Below are positions 16,921 to 26,586 of a DNA stretch of 64,000 bases, piece after piece (within the stretch, counting starts at the first letter, position 1; every line of letters begins with the position of its first letter). The stretch is taken from NCBI RefSeq assembly GCF_001548375.1, contig NZ_AP017295.1, forward strand, positions 5,180,501 through 5,244,500, written 5' to 3'. The notes under the pieces are model-generated. The model was not told the origin of the DNA. It did no database searches and saw nothing but the letters and a program-made list of their open reading frames with translations. The stretch comes from Nostoc sp. NIES-3756 (lineage in GTDB: Bacteria > Cyanobacteriota > Cyanobacteriia > Cyanobacteriales > Nostocaceae). A program made the translations under genes and the position numbers.

Positions 16921-17721
16921 ATGACAAGTTTTAATGAGTATCATCTCAATCCCCCAAAGTTTCCTTTTCTTAAAAGTTTACAAGATAGTTGGCAGGTGAT
17001 TAGAGATGAGTTCACGGGCTTTATGAAGCAGGCATCTGATGAGGAATTGAAGTTTACTTATGATGTTTTAGGGCCTAAAAGTAAGACGATAAAAACTAAG
17101 GGTGATTCTAAATACAGTGCTTTTGGAATTTTATTTCAAGGCTTATTTATTGAAGAATATATTCAATTACATCAAATAAAATATCCAGATTATGGCACGG
17201 AAGATGCTTCAGAAAAAGCACTTGTTTTAAGAAATAAATATTTTTCTAATTTGGCTAATATAATAGAGAAAGTAAATAACTCTGATGATAATTTCATTAG
17301 AAATGTTTATTTTGGGACATTTCACCCTGGTTTAGATATTAAGCTGCATGTTAACTATAACCCTCACATGAATCGCGGTTATTTGGGGTTAATTGTGCCT
17401 GAGGGTGATGTGGCGATGAAAATCTGCTATGACAAGCTTTATTGGCATGAGGGAGAATTTTTGATTTTGGATCATAGTTATCCGCATTGCCCACACAATT
17501 ATACTAATTACGATCGCACTGTCTTAGTCGTGGATTTTTTTAAACCTGATCAGCCTAGAGAGGATGTCATAAAATTTGAGCAGGAACAAGTTGCACAACG
17601 AATGCAGGATAATCCTTACAGCCTGGGCGTTTTTGGTAAGAGTGATAAGGCTAAGGACGAGGATTTTATTAAGTACGGTTTAGCTCATCAGTTAGAGTGG
17701 GATAAGGCTTTGTCAAGTTGA
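16921..17721 (+). CDS. aspartyl/asparaginyl beta-hydroxylase-fold protein
   Basis: 266 residues from an ATG placed after a strong SD (AGGAGGAGAAGCA). The C-terminal half has the AspH/LpxO-type double-stranded beta-helix pattern: NRGYLGLIVPEG (151-162), YWHEGEFLILDHSYPHCPHN (about 174-193) and NYDRTVLVVDFFKP (about 196-209). By alignment with AspH, His189 (in SYPH) and Arg199 match the second iron ligand and the 2-oxoglutarate contact. The usual first His (MHLGL in AspH) is Tyr154 here. No signal peptide, so likely cytosolic. It may hydroxylate a small molecule or peptide, or be inactive. First of three genes on the plus strand. Confidence 0.7.
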   Translation: MTSFNEYHLNPPKFPFLKSLQDSWQVIRDEFTGFMKQASDEELKFTYDVLGPKSKTIKTKGDSKYSAFGILFQGLFIEEYIQLHQIKYPDYGTEDASEKALVLRNKYFSNLANIIEKVNNSDDNFIRNVYFGTFHPGLDIKLHVNYNPHMNRGYLGLIVPEGDVAMKICYDKLYWHEGEFLILDHSYPHCPHNYTNYDRTVLVVDFFKPDQPREDVIKFEQEQVAQRMQDNPYSLGVFGKSDKAKDEDFIKYGLAHQLEWDKALSS

Positions 17722-17726
17722 ATCTT

Positions 17727-17880
17727 TTTTAAACGCAGAGGAACGCTGAGGTTAGCGCGGCGAAAAGTTCTGTAGGAGGGTTTCCCTCTCTTACGTTCGC
17801 GTAGCGTGTCGGAGACAGACGCTTACGCGAACCGTAAGAAACTTTTCAAGACAGAGGGACGCGGAGGATTTTTTTGAGGG
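17727..17880. repeat. nested inverted-repeat element
   Basis: Between two plus-strand genes. The outer arms are GAAAAGTT (17762-17769) and AACTTTTC (17840-17847). The inner arms CTTACGTTCGCGTAGCG and GCTTACGCGAACCGTAAG can pair. Flanking GCAGAGGAACGC and GACAGAGGGACGC units look like duplicated repeats. Confidence 0.6.
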
Positions 17881-17881
17881 A

Positions 17882-18889
17882 ATGAATACAGGAAATTATA
17901 GGAAGTTAATAGTCAAGAAATTTGGTGAGGATTTTAAGTCTGCTGTGGAGGTTGTGGAGGTTTTTATTCCTAAACTTGCGGCTGGTGAAATTTTAATCGA
18001 AAACAAATTTGCTGGTATTAATGGTGGGTTTGATACTTTGCTTTGTCGTGGTGAGGTTCCTTACTTTAGCTTAAATCCTCCTTTAGATTTGGGGGTAGAA
18101 GCTGTGGGAATTGTTGTGGATAAGGGTGAAGATGTAAAGGATCTTCAAATAGGTGATGCTGTTGTTACTACAGTACGGGGTGGGGGTTATCGAGAGTATC
18201 AGGTTATTGATGCAAATTTAGGGGTGAAGGTGCGGGAGGCTACGCCAGAGGTGTTAACTTTAATGCCTACTGGGGTGTCGGCTTTGGTGGCGTTGGAACA
18301 AGTGGGGGAGATGAAATGTCATGAGGTGGTTTTGGTGACAGCCGCAGCCGGTGGGACTGGCCATATTGCGGTGCAGTTAGCTAAGTTAGCAGGAAATCAT
18401 GTGGTTGGTACTTGTAGTTCTTCCGAGAAAGCGGGGTTATTGAAAGAATTAGGGTGCGATCGCATCATTAACTATCGTACAGAAAACTTTGATCAAGTCC
18501 TCAAACAAGAATACCCCAAAGGCATTAATTTAATTTTTGAATGCGTGGGTAAACAGGTTTTTGATACCTGCGTTGATAATTTAGCTATTCGCGGACGTTT
18601 AGTTAGTATTGGTCACATTTCCGAATATGGGAAGAATATAGAAATGGTAACTCAAGGGCGAATTTACCACCAACTCATGTGGAAAGCTGCTTCTGTTAGG
18701 GGTTTCCTTATGCCGCACTATCAAGAATATATCCCAGAAGCACGCGATCGCCTATTAAATCTTTTTGACAATGGCAAACTCCAAGTTAGCGTTGACCCTA
18801 CCGAGTTCCACGGCATAGAATCGATTCCTACAGCAGTAGAATATTTGCTCAGTGGACGCAATTGCGGCAAAGTAGTTGTGAGGTATTAA
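17882..18889 (+). CDS. zinc-type medium-chain dehydrogenase/reductase (quinone reductase / enone reductase group)
   Basis: 335 residues. The N-terminal GroES-like domain (to about 130) lacks the catalytic-zinc Cys/His set. It is followed by a Rossmann domain with AAAGGTGHIAVQLAKLAGN (about 158-176), an acceptor-sugar motif GTCSSSEKAGLLKELG, and GINLIFECVG. The pattern is near the ZADH2/PTGR3 and NADPH:quinone reductase branch, which reduces activated double bonds using NADPH. Substrate unknown. The downstream SnoaL-like gene starts 30 bp later, so the two are probably one transcript. Confidence 0.82.
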   Translation: MNTGNYRKLIVKKFGEDFKSAVEVVEVFIPKLAAGEILIENKFAGINGGFDTLLCRGEVPYFSLNPPLDLGVEAVGIVVDKGEDVKDLQIGDAVVTTVRGGGYREYQVIDANLGVKVREATPEVLTLMPTGVSALVALEQVGEMKCHEVVLVTAAAGGTGHIAVQLAKLAGNHVVGTCSSSEKAGLLKELGCDRIINYRTENFDQVLKQEYPKGINLIFECVGKQVFDTCVDNLAIRGRLVSIGHISEYGKNIEMVTQGRIYHQLMWKAASVRGFLMPHYQEYIPEARDRLLNLFDNGKLQVSVDPTEFHGIESIPTAVEYLLSGRNCGKVVVRY

Positions 18890-18918
18890 AAGTTAATCAT
18901 AAATAAAATTAAGCGCTG

Positions 18919-19317
18919 ATGACACAAAATTCAGAAAACACCTTAAAAGTCGCTCATCAAGGATTTGAATATTTTACTCTAGGTCTAGCTACAGGAGAAT
19001 GGCAAAAATTTCTCGATATGCTGACAGAAGATTTCACCTTTTGGTTTCCAATGGGGAAATTCCACGGCTTGAATCTTGGTAAAGAACGTGCTAAGGAATT
19101 TTTTACATATGTTTCTGAGTCCTTCCACCCCGGAATACAAATAACATCTCTAGACCGTGTTACTAGCAATGAAACAACGGTAGTATTTGAGTTTCGGGAT
19201 GAAGGATTATTATTAGGACAACCTTATAAAAATCGCGTAGCAGTTTCTTTTGATGTGCGTGATGACAAAATTTGTAGTTATCGTGAGTACTTTGGTAGTG
19301 ATGGTAAATCGAATTAG
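18919..19317 (+). CDS. SnoaL/NTF2-like protein
   Basis: 132 residues with the alpha+beta cone pattern of SnoaL-like proteins: the helix AHQGFEYFTLGLATGEWQKF, then LTEDFTFWFPMGKFHGLNLG, and the strands TSNETTVVFEFRDEGLLLG and KNRVAVSFDVRDDKICSYRE. Members are cyclases, isomerases or binding proteins of small organic molecules. It probably shares a transcript with the reductase upstream (30 bp gap). Confidence 0.78.
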   Translation: MTQNSENTLKVAHQGFEYFTLGLATGEWQKFLDMLTEDFTFWFPMGKFHGLNLGKERAKEFFTYVSESFHPGIQITSLDRVTSNETTVVFEFRDEGLLLGQPYKNRVAVSFDVRDDKICSYREYFGSDGKSN

Positions 19318-19467
19318 CCTAAGTTATTACAGTTATACACAGAATAAAGGTATGAAATCACCCTTTTGTAAGATAAATAAAAACAAATGCTTCTAACTTA
19401 GGTTGTATATTGTCTTTTAGGTAATTGCTCACAATTTAGGTGAACATTATCTCAACAAAAGTAGCTT

Positions 19468-19659
19468 ATGAGAAGTCTAACTTATGCTGCGATCGCAGTA
19501 ATTTTAGGAGCTGGTTTTAGTGGAATCATCTCGATTAAATCCTCAGCCATAAATCAACCAAACGATTTAATTGCTCAACAGTCTCCTACACCCACACCTA
19601 CACCTACAACACCTACACCTACTCCTAGCCCCACTAGTCTCAGTACAGATAGTTTCTAA
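19468..19659 (+). CDS. small exported Pro/Thr-repeat peptide, unknown
   Basis: 63 residues. An N-terminal hydrophobic segment (SLTYAAIAVILGAGFSGII) looks like a signal or anchor, followed by a short spacer and a low-complexity TPTPTPTTPTPTPSPTS tail. No SD is clear. It may be a true small exported protein or a by-product of CCTACA repeats, so confidence is low. Confidence 0.4.
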   Translation: MRSLTYAAIAVILGAGFSGIISIKSSAINQPNDLIAQQSPTPTPTPTTPTPTPSPTSLSTDSF

Positions 19660-19749
19660 CTAACGCTAAAACAGCATCAGACTAATCTAAATGGTCTATC
19701 TTTAATAACCTGATCACTTTCTTTAGTTATTTCCTCAAACCCTGCATTT

Positions 19750-20184
19750 TTAGCCTCCAACTGTTGGTGGTGCGAACTGAGCAAATAACTCTGCTCCAGT
19801 CAGATTCTTAGTTTCATTTGCAAAGCAATAATAGTTTGGTTTTTCATCAATAAATACCTGATGATCAAAAACAAAATCTTGCGGCTGCTCAAATAAACCA
19901 ACAGGGATATAGTACTGATTATTAGCTTTCAATTTATAAAATAAGTGTGTGCCGCATCGATTACAAAAGCCACGTTCTGCCCATTCGGACGAATTAAATA
20001 CAGTGATGTTTTCTCTACCTTCAAACGAAACATCACCACCACAATCAACTACCAATAAGGGGCCCCCTCCCCATTTTCTACACATTTGGCAGTGGCATCC
20101 ACCAATATTTTTATTGATTGTCTTCACAGAGATACGAGTTGCTCCACAAAGACAACTTCCTTTGCCTTCATTGTTATTTGACAT
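19750..20184 (-). CDS. GFA-family protein (zinc-binding, glutathione-dependent formaldehyde-activating-like)
   Basis: 144 residues with the GFA fold and its zinc cysteines: GSCLCGATRISV, GGCHCQMCRKWGGGP, and FCNRCGTHLFYKL near residue 80. The family is named after an enzyme that makes S-hydroxymethylglutathione, but most members have unknown activity. The ATG at 20184 is followed by an Asn/Glu-rich start (MSNNNEGKGSCLCG). It is alone on the minus strand. Confidence 0.85.
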   Translation of the reverse strand: MSNNNEGKGSCLCGATRISVKTINKNIGGCHCQMCRKWGGGPLLVVDCGGDVSFEGRENITVFNSSEWAERGFCNRCGTHLFYKLKANNQYYIPVGLFEQPQDFVFDHQVFIDEKPNYYCFANETKNLTGAELFAQFAPPTVGG

Positions 20185-20324
20185 ATCGTCCTCCGCTTAA
20201 ACCTAGTTAGTTTTTAGAGGCAGTCTCTGTCAATATTTACCTTAATATTAGGGACAAGTTATCTTTCTATTTACATTAGTTAACAACTTGATTAAGTTGT
20301 TCCTAACTTAGTTGATACATTAGC

Positions 20325-20789
20325 TTAATTATTTTGCGACTGAATTGCTTGGAGTTCTTTGCACTTTGCCTCTGCGGCTTGATAGGCATCTAGATATTCT
20401 TGACCACCAAGCATGACATCGCCATAATATTCATAAGGTGCTTCACCGTAGATGGGCAATGGGTCATCTTCGGGATAATCTTCTTTTGATTCTTCTATAA
20501 CTGCTTTTAACTTTTTCACATTCAAGCTTTGGGCAACAAAATACCATAGTTCTTCCGGTTTTTTGTGCAGATGGGGTAGTGAGGGATCAACTATACTATC
20601 ACCTATTTCAATCCAACTGTGTTCTCTAGGTTTGTATGGCTTCCCTGCACAAACTAGAAAACCTTGGACATAACTTGCTCCCTGTGTTGCTAATGCGGCT
20701 TTATAAGCATTATCAAAGGGTTTATTGGCTTTACTTTTGATGCTTTCTGCAATCTTTAGCGAAAGCGTTTCATCCAATGCTTTATTCAT
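20325..20789 (-). CDS. conserved hypothetical protein
   Basis: 154 residues with no recognised domain. It has a helical N-terminal half (KIAESIKSKANKPFDNAYKA), a beta-type middle (ASYVQGFLVCAGKPYKPREH, then SWIEIGDSIVDPSLPHLHKK), and an acidic tail rich in Asp, Glu and Pro (ESKEDYPEDDPLPIYGEAPY). It is probably cytosolic. The conserved look of the middle part supports a real gene. Function unknown. Confidence 0.6.
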   Translation of the reverse strand: MNKALDETLSLKIAESIKSKANKPFDNAYKAALATQGASYVQGFLVCAGKPYKPREHSWIEIGDSIVDPSLPHLHKKPEELWYFVAQSLNVKKLKAVIEESKEDYPEDDPLPIYGEAPYEYYGDVMLGGQEYLDAYQAAEAKCKELQAIQSQNN

Positions 20790-20834
20790 TGACAGCCGTT
20801 AATGAGAGCGCCGACTACAATATCAATATACATG

Positions 20835-20868
20835 AAAAAACAACGACGTTTTATGTTTACGTCGTTGT
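20835..20868 (-). terminator. Rho-independent terminator on the minus strand
   Basis: Arms 20840-20848 and 20860-20868 pair perfectly over 9 bp (CGTCGTTGT) with an 11-base loop. On the minus strand the stem is followed by a U run (the A run at 20835-20840). No minus-strand gene lies upstream of it within 400 bp. Confidence 0.72.
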
Positions 20869-20935
20869 AACAGCATTTCTGGTTACTACAAGAACAAGTT
20901 TAGTCTTTTCGGCACAAACCGAATAATTATGTATT
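20869..20935 (-). ncRNA. candidate small RNA ending at the 20835 terminator
   Basis: Minus-strand stretch just upstream of the orphan terminator. A perfect 5-bp hairpin (TTCGG, loop, CCGAA at 20908-20923) lies in it. A TATAGT element at 20936-20941 could be a -10 box, but no -35 box is clear. With the terminator the transcript would be about 95-100 nt. There is no match to a family I can name. Confidence 0.35.
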
Positions 20936-21190
20936 ACTATAGCTTGAGAAAATTTGCTTAGATGTGTTTATTAACACAATCAATGTAGTAATTTCTTTGT
21001 ATATGCTGAGTTGAAGGTGGGGGAGTGCTGATTTGTAAAATTTGTTTATCGGCACTGGCTGCTTAAGGTTTTTGGCAACTGAGAAGATATAGTTTGGCTA
21101 TTTATCACTCTTTTGATTCTCTCATGAGAGTGATGCCTGAGCAATTAAGACATATTAAGCTACCTCTAGTTGAAGATGCTGACTATCCTT

Positions 21191-21355
21191 AGAGGATGTT
21201 TGAAAAGTCCCTAATGATGTATCAAATATTTTCAGATCCCCCTAAATCCCCCTTAAAAAGGGGGACTTTAATTCAATTTTCCCCCTTTTTAAGGGGGGTA
21301 GGGGGGATCAAATAAGTCTCTAAAATCATAGCTAAACACTTTTCAAACAACCTCT
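21191..21355. mobile_element. MITE-like element with 18-bp terminal inverted repeats
   Basis: Left arm AGAGGATGTTTGAAAAGT (21191-21208) and right arm ACTTTTCAAACAACCTCT (21338-21355) are inverse copies with one mismatch. The inside is dominated by a second inverted repeat of CCCCCTTAAAAAGGGGG type (21235-21309). TTA occurs at both outer borders (21189-21191 and 21355-21357), consistent with a 3-bp target duplication. No coding capacity. The element ends 8 bp before the histidine kinase start. Confidence 0.75.
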
Positions 21356-21362
21356 TAAATAA

Positions 21363-22680
<1,318 letters not shown>

Positions 22681-22733
22681 TGTAAAATAGGTGTGTCTGT
22701 AATGAACTAAGAACACCTAAGTAGCCAATCTGT

Positions 22734-23255
22734 ATGCTCACAACGGCTGATTTTTTTAAATATACTCAATGGTCTGGTATTGCCACTTTGGTGTTTGCTG
22801 CTTTGGCTATACTGGCTTTTCTTTTTCAATGGGGCTTCCGCTATCGGCTAGTGGGAACAACTGGCTTTATGTTGGTGCTAACTACTGGTTTATTTGCACT
22901 TTCATTATTCCCTTTGAGCCGGACTGTAATTCCGGGAGCTGTGAAGTACACTCTAGTTTATGACAATGGCTCAAACCAAGCTGTGATTTCTCTATCTCCC
23001 AAAATTTCCCCCGAGGCAGTGGAAGCGACTTTGTTGCAAGCTTCTAGCAATCTTTATTCTTTCGGGCGTTCTGGTGGCAGGGACGATGATAAACTGACAA
23101 TTCGCGCTCGTACTCTCATTCACCCAGAACCAGGGCTAACAGTACCACTTTACCTTGGAGAGATTAAGCGATCGCTCGCTAACCGCGAAGATACCCAAGT
23201 CTCGGTGGAAATATATCCAGAAAAATTTGCCCAACTTCCACAATCAAACGCTTAA
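22734..23255 (+). CDS. Ycf51-family (DUF2518) membrane protein
   Basis: 173 residues. Two N-terminal membrane helices (about 15-35, IATLVFAALAILAFLFQWGF, and 42-60, TTGFMLVLTTGLFALSLFP) are followed by a soluble domain (YTLVYDNGSNQAVISLSP, then SFGRSGGRDDDKLTIRART). This is the pattern of the Ycf51 family found in cyanobacteria and red-lineage plastids. Location in the thylakoid or plasma membrane is likely. Specific function is not established, though a role in photosystem assembly has been suggested for such ycf proteins. Confidence 0.82.
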   Translation: MLTTADFFKYTQWSGIATLVFAALAILAFLFQWGFRYRLVGTTGFMLVLTTGLFALSLFPLSRTVIPGAVKYTLVYDNGSNQAVISLSPKISPEAVEATLLQASSNLYSFGRSGGRDDDKLTIRARTLIHPEPGLTVPLYLGEIKRSLANREDTQVSVEIYPEKFAQLPQSNA

Positions 23256-23735
23256 TAGCAGCCTCTGTGTCTCTGTTGTCAAGGATTTTAACCACAAAGA
23301 CACAGAGCATTTAATTCTATTATGAGGTCATAAGTTTTTTGTATTTTCATATACAGTATTTGTTATTTTTAGATTAAGATATTATTTACCTAAATTTAAT
23401 CAAGGTGTTATTCATGGGTGATAAACAGTGGAAATTATACTTAGCAATCCATTTGGTCACTATGAACAGCAATGCTTTTGGTTGATACTCTGATAGTAGC
23501 CTTGTTAATAAATATACATTTATTCAAAAGTTTGATTGTTCAGAACTTAAGTATGATTGGCAAAATTTTTAGATTCCAGCCAAACCTAACTTTTGAGTAG
23601 GGAGTAAGGAGAGTAACCCACCCCTAACCCCTCCCAGGAGGGGAACAAGAAGCATAGGAGCAGGGGAGAAAAACAACTAATAACTAACAACTAAAGAAAT
23701 TCTATTAAGAAATATCAAGGTTTTTGGCACACTAG
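23256..23735. other. intergenic, one hairpin and repeats
   Basis: 23263-23307 carries a CTCTGTGTCTCTGT hairpin (14-bp arms, one wobble) after the Ycf51 gene. 23622-23645 has a CCCCTCCCAGGAGGGG palindrome. The remainder is AT-rich, with the promoter of the dehydrogenase gene presumably in the last 100 bp. No gene was seen. Confidence 0.55.
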
Positions 23736-24932
23736 ATGTATATGCCTTATCAACTATCGAATCAAACCTTGTCTACTCAAACTTCTAGTTCATTAATCAC
23801 GCTCACTATTGCCCCTGCAAAAGTGATTCGTGGCGTTAATATATTGCAGACAGCCGCCGCAGAAATTGCCAAATTAGGCAGTCGGCCTTTGATTGTGGCG
23901 GGTAATAGCACCGTTGCGATTAGCCAAGAAACTCTACATCCTATTTTAGAAAACCACAACCTGCATTTTGCTCAAGCCTCTTATGGTGCAGATTGTTCTG
24001 AAGCTAGCTTAAAAGCATTAAGGAAAGCAGCTAAAGACCATAAAGCAGATAGCATCATTGGTATTGGTGGCGGTAAAGCTTTAGATACAGCTAAATTAGT
24101 TGCCCATCAGTTGCAGCTACCCATAACCACAATTCCCACTTCGGGGGCTACCTGTGCGGCTTGGACTGCCCTATCAAATGTATATTCTGATCAAGGGGCA
24201 TTCCTTTATGATGTTGCCCTATCACGCTGCCCTGATTTATTAATACTTGATTACGACTTGATTAAAACTGCACCGCAACATACACTAGTGGCGGGTATTG
24301 GAGATGCGATCGCTAAATGGTATGAAGCCTCAGTTAGTAGCGGGCATTTAGAACAGACTTTAATCATTGCCGCAGTCCAACAAGCGCGAGTTTTGCGGGA
24401 TATTTTATTTCAAAAATCGGTTGCAGCTTTGCAACAGCCAGGTAGTGAAGCTTGGCAGGAAGTTGTGGATGCTACCGTCTTACTTGCAGGTGTCATCGGT
24501 GGACTAGGTGGGGCGCAGTGTCGGACAGTGGCTGCCCATGCTGTGCATAATGGTTTAACCCACATTGCCGGACACAGTAGTATTCATGGCGAAAAAGTCG
24601 CCTATGGTATACTCGTGCAACTGCGTCTAGAAGAAATGGTACAAGGCAATCAATTAGCGGCAGCTGCAAGACAACAACTATTAAAGTTTTACGCAGAGAT
24701 TGGACTGCCACAAAAATTAGGAGATTTGGGGTTAGGTAACATTACCTTGGGCGAGTTACAAACAGCCGCCGAAATCGCTTTAACACCTCAATCTGACATT
24801 CATCGACTACCATTTAAAGTTGCATTGGAACAGTTAATGGCGGCGATGGTTTCTACCACTGCACCGACAGATAGTAGAGACTCGGTTCATCGTGTCTCCA
24901 CCAGGGGAATAAGTGACGAGGTTGAGGAATGA
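23736..24932 (+). CDS. iron-containing alcohol dehydrogenase family (GldA-like)
   Basis: 398 residues; an NAD(P)-binding and iron/zinc-binding enzyme of the glycerol-dehydrogenase subgroup. Motifs are GIGGGKALDTAKLVAHQL (about 111-128), IPTSGATCAAWTALSNVYSD, VAGIGDAIAKWYEA (Asp as metal ligand), and the metal histidines in AHAVHNGLTHIAGH and SIHGEKVAYGI. No signal peptide. Substrate unknown; glycerol or another polyol is a guess. The stop overlaps the aminotransferase ATG (ATGA), so the two are translationally coupled. ATG at 23742 is an alternative start. Confidence 0.85.
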   Translation: MYMPYQLSNQTLSTQTSSSLITLTIAPAKVIRGVNILQTAAAEIAKLGSRPLIVAGNSTVAISQETLHPILENHNLHFAQASYGADCSEASLKALRKAAKDHKADSIIGIGGGKALDTAKLVAHQLQLPITTIPTSGATCAAWTALSNVYSDQGAFLYDVALSRCPDLLILDYDLIKTAPQHTLVAGIGDAIAKWYEASVSSGHLEQTLIIAAVQQARVLRDILFQKSVAALQQPGSEAWQEVVDATVLLAGVIGGLGGAQCRTVAAHAVHNGLTHIAGHSSIHGEKVAYGILVQLRLEEMVQGNQLAAAARQQLLKFYAEIGLPQKLGDLGLGNITLGELQTAAEIALTPQSDIHRLPFKVALEQLMAAMVSTTAPTDSRDSVHRVSTRGISDEVEE

Positions 24933-26140
24933 GTTTTGATTGGATAACCCCAGCAGATAGGATAAAGCAACTACCACCTTATGTATTTGCCCGTCTTGAC
25001 GAGCTAAAAGCAAAGGCGAGAGAGCAAGGAATTGATTTAATAGATTTGGGGATGGGAAACCCTGATGGCGCAACACCACAACCAGTGGTGGAAGCGGCTA
25101 TCCAAGCTTTGCAAGATACCAAAAATCACGGTTATCCCCCCTTTGAAGGTACAGCGAATTTCCGCCGTGCCATTACCAATTGGTACAATCGCCGCTATGG
25201 AGTTGTACTAGATCCCGATAGTGAAGCCTTACCGCTACTCGGTTCTAAAGAAGGATTATCGCATTTGGCGATCGCCTACGTTAACCCTGGCGATGTAGTG
25301 TTGGTTCCTTCTCCCGCTTACCCTGCCCATTTTCGTGGCCCAGTAATTGCTGGAGGGAAAGTTCACAGCTTAATTCTCAAGCCGGAGAATGACTGGTTAA
25401 TTGATTTAACCGCCATCCCGGAAGAAGTGGCAAGACAAGCGAAGATACTTTACTTCAACTATCCCAGCAACCCCACAGGCGCTACCGCACCCCGCGAATT
25501 TTTTGAGGAAATCGTGGCGTTTGCCCGTAAGTACGAAATCATGTTGGTGCATGACTTGTGTTATGCCGAGTTAGCCTTTGATGGTTATCAACCCACCAGC
25601 TTACTCGAAATTCCTGGGGCAAAAGATATCGGCGTGGAGTTCCACACCTTATCTAAAACCTACAACATGGCTGGTTGGCGTGTAGGTTTTGTGGTGGGAA
25701 ATCGCCATATAATTCAAGGTCTGCGAACACTGAAAACCAACTTGGACTATGGTATCTTTGCTGCCTTGCAAACAGCCGCCGAGACAGCATTGCAACTACC
25801 AGATATCTATCTGCATGAAGTACAGCAACGCTATCGCACCCGCCGAGATTTTCTGATCAAAGGATTAGGCGAACTCGGTTGGGATGTCCCCAAAACCAAA
25901 GCTACCATGTATTTGTGGGTAAAATGTCCTGTGGGCATGGGTTCGACAGATTTCGCTCTCAACTTGTTGCAGCAAACAGGCGTTGTGGTGACTCCTGGTA
26001 ATGCCTTCGGGGTTGCCGGAGAGGGCTATGTGCGGATAAGCTTAATTGCAGATTGCGATCGCCTGGGTGAAGCCTTAAATCGCATTAAGCAAGCTGGCAT
26101 CCGTTATCGTCCAGAAGCCCTCGTTTCTGCTTCAGAATAG
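24929..26140 (+). CDS. class I/II PLP aminotransferase (aspartate/alanine or LL-DAP type)
   Basis: 403 residues of fold type I. The PLP lysine is K243 in FHTLSKTYNMAGWRVGF. Other hallmarks are LGMGNPDGATPQPVVEAAI, NHGYPPFEGTANFRRAI, YFNYPSNPTGATAP and GNAFGVAGEGYVRISL (substrate-binding Arg). The relation is closest to the AlaC/YugH-type group that is often named aspartate or LL-diaminopimelate aminotransferase in cyanobacteria. Choosing between these needs a phylogeny. It is coupled to the GldA-like gene and followed 12 bp later by an ArsR regulator, suggesting a three-gene operon. Confidence 0.88.
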   Translation: MSFDWITPADRIKQLPPYVFARLDELKAKAREQGIDLIDLGMGNPDGATPQPVVEAAIQALQDTKNHGYPPFEGTANFRRAITNWYNRRYGVVLDPDSEALPLLGSKEGLSHLAIAYVNPGDVVLVPSPAYPAHFRGPVIAGGKVHSLILKPENDWLIDLTAIPEEVARQAKILYFNYPSNPTGATAPREFFEEIVAFARKYEIMLVHDLCYAELAFDGYQPTSLLEIPGAKDIGVEFHTLSKTYNMAGWRVGFVVGNRHIIQGLRTLKTNLDYGIFAALQTAAETALQLPDIYLHEVQQRYRTRRDFLIKGLGELGWDVPKTKATMYLWVKCPVGMGSTDFALNLLQQTGVVVTPGNAFGVAGEGYVRISLIADCDRLGEALNRIKQAGIRYRPEALVSASE

Positions 26141-26152
26141 AGATCATAATTC

Positions 26153-26476
26153 ATGCAAACCCCCATCGCTACCACTCCTGATTTAATCGCTGCCAGTTTT
26201 CATGCCCTTTCCGATCCCATTCGGATTAAAGTGTTGGAATTATTACGTCAGCGAGAATTGTGTGTCTGTGACTTGTGCGAAGCTTTGGGGGTAAGCCAAT
26301 CAAAATTATCATTTCATCTTAAAACTTTGAAAGAAGCTGGGTTAGTTAATTCCCGTCACGAAGGACGTTGGATTTATTACAGCTTAAATCTTCCGCAATT
26401 TGCTGTTTTAGAACAGTATTTAGCAGGTTTTCAGAATTGTAAACCCATATCTTCTAGGCGTTCCTGCTGCGAATAA
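26153..26476 (+). CDS. ArsR/SmtB-family transcriptional regulator
   Basis: 107 residues, winged helix. ALSDPIRIKVLELLRQRELC and SQSKLSFHLKTLKEAGLVNS mark the helix-turn-helix, and GRWIYYSLN is the wing. The ELCVCDLC segment carries the cysteine set of arsenite/antimonite-type sensors at helix 3. The C-terminal SRRSCCE adds two more Cys. It probably releases DNA on binding a soft metal. No ars resistance gene lies in this window. Its placement 12 bp after the aminotransferase suggests co-transcription. Confidence 0.9.
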   Translation: MQTPIATTPDLIAASFHALSDPIRIKVLELLRQRELCVCDLCEALGVSQSKLSFHLKTLKEAGLVNSRHEGRWIYYSLNLPQFAVLEQYLAGFQNCKPISSRRSCCE

Positions 26477-26586
26477 AGATAAAAATAATTAACCGCCGAT
26501 ATAGACAAATTATTCCCGCAGGATAAACTGATAAAAATTACGAATTACGTTAGCGTAGCGGGGCGTAGCCCATTACGAATTACGAA

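Larger units (their letters stand above)
20790..21190. other. intergenic region with hairpins
   Basis: No protein gene on either strand. It carries the minus-strand terminator and possible RNA described separately (20835-20935). An AGTGCTGAT / ATCGGCACT hairpin sits at about 21025-21056, and the 8-bp stem ATCACTCT/AGAGTGAT spans about 21104-21133. Confidence 0.55.
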
